A stretch of 64,000 nt of DNA from Filosporella fistucella (taxonomy: Eukaryota; Ascomycota; Leotiomycetes; Helotiales). The DNA lies in NCBI GenBank assembly GCA_030077755.1, contig JAQJZZ010000002.1:1116001-1180000 (forward strand), read 5' to 3'. This document shows positions 1 to 11,700 of the stretch, in pieces (within the stretch, counting starts at the first letter, position 1; each line of letters opens with the position of its first letter). The notes beneath the pieces were generated by a model, which worked only from the letters and a program-made list of their open reading frames with translations, searched no databases and was not told the DNA's origin. A program made the translations under genes and the position numbers.

Positions 1-1226
1 GGGATAGTGTTAGTCTTGAATTAACTGAAGGGGAAGTATATAACTTATTTCGACTTGCGAATAATACTTCGACGTAATTTAATTTAAGATACTATCTTCA
101 AACTGAGAGCTCCACGGCTATATTGAAGAAAGGTACACTTTCCCATCTGCCATGATATAAATATGTAAACTTTCATTAGATAACTATTTTTCCATTTCCT
201 TCTTATCTCACTCCATGAGTTTAAGATTAAAACCCTCTATATCGATCTCCATCCCACTTCAACACCCTACCATACACTTTATTGCCCACCTCAACCTTCT
301 CAACCTCAGCATTACAAGCATACCCTAAGCCTGAAAAGCTTATCCATAACCCACACCATCATATCCCTCACTGTGCTTCATATACAGTGAACTAAACACT
401 TACTATCTAGCTTGCTAGTGGACTCTTCTCTGCACTATATACTAGTTCAAGAGGAGGAGTCAGGTAGGGAAGTAGACACTGGTTCTTGAAACACCGCGGG
501 AGGAGATAATCTTCTGGTTTTGGTTCGATTGTTGGGAGATCAGGAGATAGGTTAGGAGAATACAGGATTTTTGGTGGAGAGAGAGATTTCGATACTGAGG
601 ATGTGGTGTAGGAAGCTAGGGGAGGAAAGTAAGGTTGATTGGGGTATTGAGTTAACGTGGTTTGTAATTGGAGGGATAGTGGAGAGAAGGGAAGGAGAAA
701 GGAGTTGGTATGAATGGAAAGTTGTAAGAGTTACATATTCTGGAGTGTGGAAACCGTGGACTATCAACCGCCGACTTAGGAAGTATCACCCTCTATGAAC
801 CCCGCAAATAACCCATCCCCATAGAGCTCCCACAGACAAGATAGAAATAGCCTGTCACACCTACATCTAGCAGCACACGAGTACCGCACCATGTTCTCCT
901 CAAGGGATTTAAGTTTGACTACCTATGAAAAGTGATAAGAAAGGAAGGATAGTTGAGCCTAAGCATGTTGGTGTGACGATACACGCTTGTACTAGGGAGG
1001 TCTTACCATTGCTTAGTAGCACATTAAGGAAGGGAAAGGCGGTATGAAGTAGTGTCATGTTTCATATACTTTGCGGAGAGTTTTCTCTGTGTGGTAGATT
1101 CAGTTGTTCCTATGCCACGTAATCATAGCTTTTGGGGAGATCTCATCATTTCATCCCTTCATGAAAAGAAAAGACTAGTAGTCTAAGGTTTTGATTCTCG
1201 ATACGCCTTCTCATTTTAGTGTAACA
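1..1226. other. Gene-free left edge
   Basis: I see no supportable gene. Short open frames around 550-800 occur on both strands and match no family. The + strand is pyrimidine-rich from about 220 to 420 and turns strongly purine-rich (GA-rich) from about 430 to 770. That skew is typical of fungal leader and untranslated sequence rather than coding sequence. The right end is the 3' flank of the cyclophilin gene. Confidence 0.5.
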
Positions 1227-2166
1227 TCACATCTCTCCACATTGAGAAACAACCACATCCAAATTCGGTATCTCCTTGCCTCTATATCCCGTCTTAACAT
1301 TCTCCATTTTGCGTACTACATCCATTCCATCGACTACCTTACCAAAGACAACATGTTTGCCATCTAAGAAAGGAGTCGGGACGGTGGTGATGAAGAATTG
1401 AGAGCCGTTGCCGTTGGGACCTGCGTTCTGTGGTGGGAGTTAGGTAGGTTGAGGTTGGGTATGGAAGGGATGGTGCGGGAAGGAGACTTACTGCCATAGA
1501 CAAGAGACCCGGTTCAGTATGTTTCCTCTCGAAATTCTCATCATCGAATGTCTTCTTTCCATAGATACACGTCGATCCTGTTCCATCTCCATTTATGAAG
1601 TCTCCGCCTTGGCACATGAAATCTTTGATCTACCACCACCAAAATCATCATCAGCCACTCTCTCCACACCAAAGCACTTCCTTCCATCAAATACCCCAAA
1701 ATCCTTCGTAAAAATAGAAAGAGACCAACTCACAATCCTATGAAACTTGCTCCCCTTATACCCCTGCGGCCTCCCTAAATGATTCTTCGATTCCCCCGTA
1801 CAAAACGCCCTGAAATTCTCTGCCGTCTTCGGAACCACATCCGCAAAGAGCTCAAATGTGATGCGTCCTAATGGCTCTCCTGCAAATAAACGCCCGTCAG
1901 TATCATGTAAATGCCTCACACCCCATCACAAGCTGCAGAGAGAACAGTAGTTGAAACATTCGCTGTAGGAACCATATCACGTGATGATATAAAATTTCCA
2001 TTGGCTTGAAACAACGGGGAGGAAACTGGAGTTGGGGAGAAGAGTAACGTACCGCCGATGGTGATGTCAAAGAATACTCTGTGAGGATTATGTTAGTAGA
2101 GATAGATCGAGGTCACGAGGAAACATACAACGGATTCCCGTTTGCGGGCAGTTTTGTAGGCGCCAT
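1227..2166 (-). CDS. Cyclophilin H-type peptidyl-prolyl isomerase (spliceosomal)
   Basis: This is a peptidyl-prolyl cis-trans isomerase of 182 residues in five exons (2166-2129, 2078-2053, 1879-1734, 1629-1492, 1427-1227), with phase kept at all four introns. In order it shows the cyclophilin core: [38 protein letters not shown], then the catalytic-cleft [43 protein letters not shown], and the tail ISQCGEM-like (here VSQCGEM). Short length, the [12 protein letters not shown] loop and the C-terminal QCGEM match cyclophilin H/USA-CyP, which rides on the U4/U6 snRNP through Prp3/Prp4. There is no signal peptide or targeting extension, so a nuclear/cytosolic location is inferred. A general single-domain cyclophilin is the alternative. 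Start chosen at the ATG giving [12 protein letters not shown], just before the core. Confidence 0.9.
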
Positions 2167-4790
2167 GATGTCCGATTGTGTCTCGATGGTTTTTCGGATT
2201 TAATCTAGTAGACTGGCTTGGGAGGCGAGAGACCAAGGAGGCGCGAGGGACAAGAGGTTTGGCGCGGATGTCAGATGGTCCGGATATCGGGCTGTGTAAG
2301 GGCTTGATGACGCTTTTGATTGCAGACTAGTTGACTTGAGGGGTCTTGATAAGCTGATGTGGAATGATTTATTGTGGGGGAATTTTGGGGATTCTTTTTG
2401 GAGGTGCGAGTAGGGAGGGCTTGGGGCTTGGGGCTTGTGATCTTTGATCTTTGATCGCGAACTGCTGATGGGTTTTTTGGCGGGCGGGTTGGCGAGGTTC
2501 TGGATAAGGTACGAGGGTACCTACCTGGGCGAGCTGGGCGAGCAGCCGGGCTGGAGATGGTGATCGAGGTGGAGTTGGAGTTGGGGGTGGGTGTTGCTGT
2601 GGATTAAGGGAGGGGTTGAGAGGCGAGAGAGGTACGTAGTATGGAGTATGGGGAGGACTAGAGTTACTGCACAGGGAATGCATAGCGAGCGGAAAGCTTG
2701 ACACTGCCTGTGGAAAGGACAAAGATGCGAGTGAGACGTTTGACAGTTTGATAGATTTCTTATTTCTATGCAAAGTTTACGATTCCAATATCTTACGGCG
2801 TTGATTACCACCTTCCAACGGTCAAAGAAGAAATCTCACAAGCTCCAGGGTCTTTGCCCCGTAATCTAGATGTTTTCTTCTTGTGGAACGGAACATGGGC
2901 TGTCTTGGTTAAAGATAGAAGCAAAAATAACCGCATGAATGATTCACAGGCGGATAATTCATGGTTACTTCAGATGGAAGATGAAGGAGCATACGAAATG
3001 TTACCTCAAACGCCATGATCTGCCATGGAAATTTGATGAGCAAGATGGATATCTCGAGTAGATTGATGATGAGTATTTGAAGATGGTGTAATTGAAATCA
3101 TGATCTCGGTCTCTGTTGCAACGAAATACAAAAGACAGAGGCGCTTCGGAGGTTGCCCTGATGTGCATACAGCAAGCGACTGGTTGTCACTGGGGGCTGA
3201 ATAGCTGATGCACGCTCCCATGGGTTCTGTCAGACAGTCAAATCGTGAGTGTCGGCGCTTGAATGTCCCAGACATTTTGAATCATGCAGCTTTCCTTTTG
3301 CTTAGGTCCCAGAACCTCAGAATAAGGACCAAAGCAAATGCAATTGGTATGAACAGACAAATACACACACGGATATAGATATTCCCTACGATGCGAGTCT
3401 ATCGAGCATGCCGAAGAATATGCAAAGAGGTCCGATAATCGTCGATTATCTCCTAACTTAAGTTAACCTTATTTTTTGGAGCGCCATTTTGTGGTACGTT
3501 CGATACCTCGAGGGGCTGCAGATCAACGGATTATCGAAAGCCTCATACTGACGGTAAGCATTTGAGGTTCGATCAGGTGCTTTCTCTCAAGTATAGCAGT
3601 AGTATAGCAGTATGGCAGTGCATGCAGTGTCTTGCATCTACACCGCATAGCATCCATATACAGTGTTCTTGTCGATATAACTTGCATGATACGGAGGAAA
3701 CCTAGGTACTCTGTAGAGTATACTTCGTACCACCATCCCATTCAAGAAGCCCAGATCTTGTGTGGCGCTTTGGCTGGCCGTCGTGACCGAGACTCTTCAT
3801 CCTCACCAGTCCTTGCAGTTCTCACAGCGCTGTGTTTTTTTGTGCCCAGCCCGCCCAGATATCGCCCTTCTCTCTCTCGCCTCTCCAAGTCCTCCCCCCA
3901 AGTCTCCTCCTCCCCTCTTCCTCCATCTTCCACTTACCATCGGGTCTTGTCCAATACTGCCATGGTCCAAGAGACTAAAATCTGGTAAGGCAAGGTTAGT
4001 GTACCATCACACCACCCCTCCATCAAGAAACTGTGATAGAGGAGAGGAGTTCACCGGCGGCATGCAGTCGGAAGTGCTGGTAAATCCACGTTGTTGATTA
4101 TCATCATACGAGAATCCTGGGTCTGCTGGTGGTGTTGTGATTGACAAGTGAGTCGTGAGTCGTGAACCCAAATTGTGAATCGCGATGTCAATGTTTTGTT
4201 CCGGCTCGTGAAAAGACCGGGAACGGACATCGCGATACTGAGACTCACCAATCCATTCGCAATATCTCACGGTGCATTTAAAATACAAATACAGGCCCAA
4301 CTCAACTACCTTGACTTAAGAATTCTTGAACGGAACGCGGCCTTCCTATTGAAATCTCTTGGCGATCATATCCGCTTTCTTTGTGCAGAGCGTAATCAAG
4401 TCATTGCACCTGTTTCAACGCTAGACAGCCTCTCAACTTCCTTGTACACTCTCGCCTTCTTCAACCTCCTCACTCCCACTCCCACTCCCACCTCCTCTCC
4501 ACTTCATCCAGTCAACCCAGCCACACCTTCAATTTTTCCATCACCTCGAATCTCTCGTTCGACCGTGTCCATTAATTTTCCCACCAGACTCCAATCCCTT
4601 TCGAATGTTTTCCGTATCATCAACCTCACTCTCCTGAAGATTGGCCGGTCTTCGATTAATACGACCGATCTGACCTAACAGATCCGAGACGGAGCCCTGT
4701 AAACCGGCCAGCCATTCCTGTCTTTGTCCCACGCCGCATAACCGCAGCAGCAGGAGCACAGGCACAGGTTAGTCCTTCGCACGGGGCGAG
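2167..4790. other. Intergenic region between cyclophilin and RING genes
   Basis: No gene can be supported. Open frames at 2369-2773 (Pro/Ser-rich), 3632-3988 and 4175-4678 are low-complexity or lack recognisable domains. From about 3860 on, the + strand becomes CT-rich, with CCCACT repeats near 4466-4490, which fits promoter and 5' leader of the downstream RING gene. A short ATG reading MVQETKIW followed by a GT donor sits at 3962; it resembles the first residues of J-domain proteins but no following exon was found. Confidence 0.45.
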
Positions 4791-6301
4791 ATGGCTGTCA
4801 TCAATAAAGTAATGGTTGAAGTGTTTCAAGTAGTTGAAAGACAACTTCAAGGACGCAACCTTGGCGGAACGCAGACAACTACTATTCTGCCAACTGCCTT
4901 TCCAGCAGAGTCGCAAACTTCGACGTCGACTGCACCAACTACAGCCATGTCGTCGAGTACAAGTAGTGGAGGATCTGGGGGGAATGGACCTACCAGCTCT
5001 CCGCTGTTGTTCTTTGTTGCGCTTGGATTCGGTGTTGTTTTCACAAACTTATGGTAAGGAATCTTACAAAGATATGATTGATATCAATTCACATACTAAC
5101 AATGCCATGAAGGATTATCGTGGGTGTCAAGTACTGTTTCCGGTACAATGCACGCAATCGTGCTCTTCGAAATGGAGAGGAAGTCGACCCGATCAATCTT
5201 GAGAATATGCCGACTCGACCACATCGTAGGAGGAGGGAGAAGAAGTTAATGACTATGGATGAAGTTAACGAGCGATTCCCTCTTACGAAATATAAGAGTT
5301 GGGTTGCTTCGCGGGCCAGGGAAGGATTGCCAACCAACGGCGGAGTCACGGCACCACCGAGTCGTGCTGGAAGTCTTCGAAATGTTGATGGGGTTATGCC
5401 GACTTCACCAACAGGGACTAAACATTCTATCAACACTAGACCAGGGACCGCTGGATCTGATCACGATGCCACCGAGATCACAGTATCTACGTCAACGAAT
5501 AAACTTGGAGGAGAATTTGATGGAGATCGGAAAGGTTTGGATTCGTCGGTCGCTGAGAAGGGACTGGCTTCAGCAACCCACGAAGAGAATCATCGACTAG
5601 AAGAGGTGCAGACTACAGCTAGCACTGTTGCGAAGCATCCTACCACGAACAGTGAGGATGATGACGACGAAGACGACCACATTCACACAGCCGTACCCCC
5701 AGAACTGCTGACAAATCCAGGGGATTCATGTGCAATTTGCATTGATACCTTAGAGGATGATGATGAAATTCGTGGATTAACTTGCGGCCATGCATTCCAT
5801 GCCCAATGTTTAGATCCGTGGTTGACAAGCCGTCGTGCTTGTTGTCCACTGTGTAAAGCCGACTACTATACTCCCAAGCCTCGCCCTGAGGGTGAAGCCG
5901 CCGATGCCGACAGAACCGGACGGAGGAGAGCTGACAGAACAAATATGCCGCAATCACCACAATCAGCTTGGACAGGTATTCGTGGCAATGGTAGACTCAT
6001 GTTACCAGGACGTCTTGGGCTTGCTTCACCACCTGGAGATGCAACCATTGAAAATGATCAGTCTCGACGAGGTCAACGAAGAGCACGCAGAGCGGCTGCT
6101 GATGCACAGGCTGCTCAAGTTACAGAAACTCCCGGAGCTACCGCGAACGAAGAAGCTGCTGCACCAAGAAGGTGGACTCCACGAGTTTCGAATCCTTTCA
6201 GCAATATGAGAATGCCATTTGGCCGCAACCGCCCAAATTCAGAACCAACAGTTACCGCCAACCCCTCTCCCTCGCAGCTCGAGGCTGGAGTTGTCCGCTG
6301 A
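4791..6301 (+). CDS. Membrane-anchored RING-H2 ubiquitin ligase
   Basis: A 483-residue protein in two exons (4791-5053 and 5113-6301; intron 59 nt, codon for Trp split). The order is: Ser/Thr/Gly-rich short N-terminus; one transmembrane segment around residues 70-95 (PLLFFVALGFGVVFTNLW, continuing IIVGVKYCF); a basic cytosolic stretch (RPHRRRREKK, DEVNERFPLTKYKSW); an acidic region; and a RING-H2 domain. The RING reads CAIC, then CGHAFHAQC, then CCPLC, giving the C3-H2-C3 zinc ligand order. The C-terminal third is disordered. This architecture is a common fungal membrane E3 that would bring an E2 to an organelle surface; substrate and organelle cannot be read from sequence. The start is uncertain: a later ATG (MSSSTSSGG) would remove only the poorly conserved N-terminus. 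Confidence 0.88.
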
Positions 6302-7116
6302 ACGATTATGTTTCTGCTTTTTGCAACAAAATATTCCTCTGCAATATACCGTACACTTGGACGGAATGTATGAGTAATTTTTTCCAATCTCATCTTGTGT
6401 TGATACCCATGATCCAATCCACCACTATCCTACCACACCTTTCACAAATGGCCAACTACGATTACGATTTGTACACACCAACACCTCATGAACTCTCACC
6501 GCGTTTGTCCCTTTAGCGATTTCCTTTTCTATTGTTGCCGTTTGTTTATGCCGGCTTAGCTTACCAGATTCACATGGTTATCTGGATTTTGAATGACGCT
6601 GTCATGCGTCGCGCTCTGGATAGTATGGCCGAGGAAGTGAAAGAGGAGAGGCGAATGAACATGAGATGGGGGAAGTGAGGAACCACAAGATGTGTATATG
6701 AGATAGATCAGATATGAGATGCAGCATGATCTGTTATCTCATTGTGGATACAGATTACTGAATTTAAAATGATTAACAGCTCCATATGTGTAGAATATGA
6801 TTTTTGTCAATGTGTTTTCATATCTTTGCGGCTCAAGGCTTGAATTGATGTATTCTCCCTAAAGGCTCACTCGCTTTGTGTAGCTTCAGCCATTTTTGGT
6901 ACTATTTTGTATCCGGAAGCATGGGGCATCGGTGCCTCTTCTGGACATTGGTATGCACTGCATCAGTGATTTTTCATTTGCCTTTCAGAGTCCCTTGTCC
7001 TGCACGTTTGGACATGTCTCGTCATGGAAGCTATTCACTAGCATGTTCAGCCATTATCTCTCCTATCATTCAGAAGTGGCTCCAGGTTGAAGTATCTTTC
7101 ACTGTACCTCACACTC
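6302..7116. other. Convergent 3' flanks of RING and GPALPP genes
   Basis: No supported gene. The sequence is mixed AT-rich 3' flank between two convergent genes. Short frames at 6876-7287 on the + strand lack domain features. Confidence 0.45.
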
Positions 7117-8205
7117 TCACAAATACTTCCCCTTCTGGAACCTTGTCCCAAAATCAGCCGCCTTAGCCATCATCTCCTTCTTCTGACCATGGCCCAATCG
7201 CCCTCCGAGCGCCATATCCTTCTCCCTATCAAAACCCCTCTTACTGGGATCATCCTCTTCTATCTTCTTTCCTCCTTTCTCCTCTAAGGCCTGCTTCTCC
7301 TCATACAGACTCTTCCCTCTATTCCTTTCATTATACTCCTGTATTCTCCTCGCCGTAGCTTCCTCCCCTTTATCTACGCCCCTCTGCTCGCTCTGAAAGC
7401 TAGTAGCCCTACCAGACGTAGCAGCGTCTTTCCGTCCTAACACCTCGTCTTCTAGTCTCTGTCTCTTCTGCTCCGGTGTCTCTGTCCAGATAGCTGAGAT
7501 GCCACTCTTCTCTCCGGGAGCTTTTGCACCTTTCCCGGACGCAAACTTTCTGTTCTTTAGTTTTGTCGGGTCGACTCTGTCGGACCAGGAGGAATCAGAG
7601 GGGGGAACGAGCATCCAGTCGTCGCGTTGTGGTTTTTTGCTCGTTTCTGAGGAGGAGGCTTGGAGACGCTCTTCGTGTTGGAGGGAGAGCATAGAGGCTT
7701 CTGCTGCTGAGCCGGGGGGTGGGGGTAGAGAGGGACCGTAGTCGTCTTCGGAATCGGAGGAGGAGTCGTTGGCGGGGTTGGAGGGGCGTTCGGAGAGGTT
7801 TGCTGGAGGGGGGGCAGGACCAAGGATTCGTTTTCGTGGTGGTGAAGAAGGTTTGGGAACTACTTTGGGGATTGAAGGGCCGTACTCGTCTTCTGAGCTG
7901 TCCTCGACAGAGAGTTCGTCTGGGTTTTTGGCTGGTGGAGGGGTAGGTCCTAGGACTTTTTTTGATGGAGGGTTGGCTGGCTTTGTGCTTGGTAGTTGAG
8001 GTCCAGCGGATGGTCCATAGCCATCATCTGAGCTGTCGTCTACATCCAGTTCGTCTGGGTTGTGACTTGGTGGGAGATTTGGACCAAGGGTTCGTGGAGC
8101 TGTTGCTGCTTGGAGTTTGTGAGGTGGAGAGGTAGGACCTTCATGGTCGTCAACTGAGCGTTTGCGCTTCGCCAGATGAGCAGGCATTTCAGGACCGACG
8201 GGCAT
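7117..8205 (-). CDS. GPALPP motif / DUF3752 nuclear protein
   Basis: A single-exon gene of 362 residues. The N-terminal half carries seven GPxLPP-like repeats (for example GPEMPA, GPNLPPS, GPQLPST, GPTPPPA, GPSIPKV, GPAPPPA, GPSLPPPP) separated by acidic Ser/Asp stretches such as DVDDSSDDGYGPS. The C-terminal half is the conserved DUF3752 region: DDWMLVPPSDSSWSDRVDP, KNRKFASGKGAK, IWTETPEQKRQRLEDEVLG, ARRIQEYNERNRGKSLYE, ending in FGTRFQKGKYL. This matches the GPALPP1 family (human KIAA1704), a nuclear protein whose role is poorly defined; spliceosome association has been suggested for the family. The gene starts 498 bp from VPS8 on the other strand and shares its upstream region. Confidence 0.9.
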   Translation of the reverse strand: MPVGPEMPAHLAKRKRSVDDHEGPTSPPHKLQAATAPRTLGPNLPPSHNPDELDVDDSSDDGYGPSAGPQLPSTKPANPPSKKVLGPTPPPAKNPDELSVEDSSEDEYGPSIPKVVPKPSSPPRKRILGPAPPPANLSERPSNPANDSSSDSEDDYGPSLPPPPGSAAEASMLSLQHEERLQASSSETSKKPQRDDWMLVPPSDSSWSDRVDPTKLKNRKFASGKGAKAPGEKSGISAIWTETPEQKRQRLEDEVLGRKDAATSGRATSFQSEQRGVDKGEEATARRIQEYNERNRGKSLYEEKQALEEKGGKKIEEDDPSKRGFDREKDMALGGRLGHGQKKEMMAKAADFGTRFQKGKYL

Positions 8206-8703
8206 TGTGTTGTGGTGGTGAGAGTGGGTTATTAGAGAGTCGTAGGGAGAATTGGAGGATTGTTTAAATTTGGGGAGATCTACTGAGCTCCTCGGTTAGT
8301 TCCGTGAAGCTGCATCAGGCTGTGCCGTAGATGGTGGATCGTATTGTATCACCAACACGATGTCTCCTTCAAGACATCAGTGATTGTATGGTCTTGGATG
8401 ATTGTTTCTGCAAGCTTGAGGAGATACCTAGAACTTGAGATTACAAGCTCCACCTTGATCAGATGCATATGCTCCCCCGATTGTAAGCGAGCTTTATTAT
8501 CACGAATTACAAGGCTAGCTTTCTAGCTATCGAGCATCACCACCAATTTCACGGACATTAACGACTCCCTGGAACAAGCAAGGACGGACCTTCTTGACTG
8601 TTTGTGGAGTTGGAGTCAATGAGGAAGTGAAGATCGAAAGCCCCTATGAATTTACGCCTTGCGGCGCATCGACGACTGGGAGTGGAACCATGATACAGTC
8701 TCC
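8206..8703. promoter_or_regulatory. Divergent promoter between GPALPP gene and VPS8
   Basis: 498 bp separate the two divergent ATGs. No other gene fits here. An open frame enters VPS8 from upstream but reaches a stop at 8647-8649, so transcription and both leaders must lie within this interval. No specific factor site can be named with confidence. Confidence 0.45.
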
Positions 8704-11700
8704 ATGAGCTCTTCGGAAGACAACGATAGTGGCGCGGAGGAGGCTACGATCAATGGAGATACAGCAAATGGAGAAGACCTCACCCCGACGAGAACGACCT
8801 ACGATAATGTTGGACAAAGGACGGGCGGTCGGATTGTGGAGCTCCTGCAAGAAGAGAGAGATGGTGCTTCAACGCCGCCGCAGATTGGAAATGGCACAAA
8901 TCGATACAAAGCTGCTCAGCAAATAGACAGCCATTCAGAAGACGGATCTTTAGATACTCTTCCAAAGAGATCCGGAAGCCCCATTGATTCCCTGTTATCA
9001 GTCCCAGATGATTCTCCTTCGGTTCAGGTAGGTTAAGCGGCAGGATGTTGCGGACTTCATTGACATTTATATCAGGGCTCCGTGCTCTCTTCACCAGGCG
9101 GGAGCAGTGTATTACCATCAGTAGCCTCCAGACCAGGCCTCGAAAGCCCGACTCCCTCCTTCAGACCCTTCGACAGACGATTCCAATCCCGTCTTTCCAC
9201 ATCCACTCTTGGAGTACCCCGCGCTTCCTCACCAGCATTTCTCAAAGGTCACTCACGAACTGCTTCTATAGCCAGCCAAAATTTAGTAGATCCTGATGAA
9301 ACCGATACACCATCTCCACCATGGGAAGTTGTGCGATGGACGAAGCTGAAGAAGATGAATGGTCAAGCGTTTTCAGAAGTTGGTAAACGCAATTTCGGCG
9401 TGCCAACATGTATATCAGTCTCTGCATCTATAGTGTTGGGAACCTCCAAAGGAATAATCTTAATTTTCGATTACCATCAAAACCTCAAATCAATAATTGG
9501 GCCTGGTACAAAGGGTAGGTCTTGAAATGCCGCACTTGAAGCTATTTACTGACACTACTAGCCGTCGAATCCGGTGCCGTAACCTCCATCGCCATCTCAG
9601 CGGATCACTTAATAGTTGCCGGTGGGCATGCTAATGGGAGCATCTTTACATGGGAGACAGCTAGGGCAGCCAAACCGTTCTTACATATCCCAAGTCTTGA
9701 ACAAGCGCAAATGGTAAACAGAGTTACAGATGGCCACGTGCCAAACGTTGCCATTAGACATCTAGGCTTCTTGGGAACGAGACATACAGCACTTGTCTCC
9801 GCCGACGATCGTGGCATGGCCTTTTCGCACCTTGCAACTCGAGGTATGGGAGCTGTTGGACGTACTGTGAAAACTACTCGCATATTAGGAAGATATCCAA
9901 ATGATGTTCCTACAACAGGCAAGCCCCGGAAACCGAGCACAGTACTGGCTTTCGCTCCTTTGCCTCTTGGGAATGTTGAGCGTGGAACAGATACTCTTGG
10001 CTTAACTGCTATGCTCACTCCATATTTGCTTGTGATCGTTTCCACGACCCCTGTGGCTCAAACGCAACACAAAGCAGCTCGCCCAAAAGAGGTTGCTGCT
10101 CATAGTGCACTTAGCGGATGCCTGGCATGGTTTCCAGCAGTAAAGCTGAAAGTGCGCGATCCAAAAACAGGGAGCGATGTTTCCAAAGTCAAGCTCGTCT
10201 ACTGTTGGTCGAATGTATTAACAGTACTGGATGTGGATGAGGTTGAATCATCGGATAAAGACAAGCCTTCGAGTCTGTCTTTCAAGCCACGGAGTAGATG
10301 GAAAGCAGAGGAAGCTATTGTTGCGGTGCAATGGCTCAGCCGATCGGTCCTGACAGTGTTGACCATCACTCAACGCCTCATCATTCTGGAGGATGGAAGT
10401 ATGCGCATGACTGATGCTTTTGACCTCGTTCAGAAACACATATATCACCAAGACCTTTTCTCCAACCAGTTGCATACTCTTGTTGAGCAGCTGGATGAGG
10501 AAGACCCTTCCATGCATGGTGTGGTTGCTGACGCCTTCTACATGAGTTTCAAGGCTTACAAGAGCCGAATGTTTCTGCTGGGTTTTAACGATGTGTCTAT
10601 TGGGACATTATCGAATTGGGCTGATAGACTCATTGCCTTGATGGAAGACGGCGACTACATCGGTGCTATTCAATTAGCAACTTCATATTACACTGGTGCT
10701 GCCGACAAGCTCACTATTGGCCTTCCAGAGGACACTACTCTGAGGCATTCGATGGTGCAAGACAAATTGGTCGAAATCATGACTGCTTCTCTAAAATTCG
10801 CATTTGGCCAACGGCAAAAGCAAGCGCGATCTTCAGATGATACACATCTGAAAGATCTCGCGGAAGCGTGTTTCGAAGCTTGTCTTAGTATCGGTGATAT
10901 TGACTTTCTGTTCGAGGAGGCATTCGAGTGGTATGAAGATGGCGATTCGGAAGGCATTTTTCTCGAGACACTAGAACCTCACATCTTGGAAAAGCAGATC
11001 ACGACCATACCACCGACCGTTGTCAAGGCTATGGTCACGCACTACGTGAGCAAAGGGCTTGAAAGCCGGTTGGAGGAAATGATATGCAATATGGAAACAA
11101 TGACATTGGATATCGACCAAGTCACCACCTTATGCAAACAGCATAACCTTTACGATGCCCTCATTTATGTTTGGAACCAGGCACTCCATGATTACATTAC
11201 GCCATTGATCGATCTTTTGTCTCTTTTGATACCCCTTATGCAGAACGGCGACTATTTTGCGAATGGCAATGTTATGGAAGACCCAATTTTTGGGGTCAAT
11301 GCTCTGAAGATGTTCCCTTACATGTCATACACCTTTACTGGGCGTGTCTACCCCACAGGGGAAGCACTGAGTGACCAGGATGCACTCGATGCTAAAGCAG
11401 AGCTGTACTGGTTTCTCTTTTCAGGAAAAACAATCACCTGGCCAAGGGTGACCGGCAAACCATTTTTGACCCATCCCACGCATGATGATGAACCATCATT
11501 TCCATACCTTCGAATGATACTCAAATTCGATGCTCCAAGCTTCTTGAGTGCTCTGAATGAAGCATTTGAAGATTCATTTCTTAATGACACCCCGGAACGA
11601 GCAGTCAATGGAGGCTCTACTCGAGATATGCCTGAGGAGCATGTCTTTGGATTATCTGTCAATCGGCAGTATATCGTCACTATTTTATTGGAGGTGATGA

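Noticed and set aside
2369..2773. 134-codon Pro-rich minus-strand frame
   Set aside because: Arises from a GT-rich tract; no conserved pattern, and it has no supporting exon.
3962..3988. Short ATG reading MVQETKIW followed by a GT donor, like the start of a J-domain protein
   Set aside because: No following exon with an HPD J-domain could be found; probably chance in the RING gene leader.
4175..4678. 167-codon + strand frame before the RING gene
   Set aside because: Contains low-complexity Pro/Thr repeats and no domain; does not join in frame to the RING gene.
8646..8703. Earlier start for VPS8 at ATG 8646 or at 8659
   Set aside because: 8646 is out of frame, and 8659 is TTG with a stop just upstream; 8704 is the first in-frame ATG.
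9605..10045. 146-codon minus-strand frame
   Set aside because: Antisense to the VPS8 propeller coding sequence, which is clearly the real gene.
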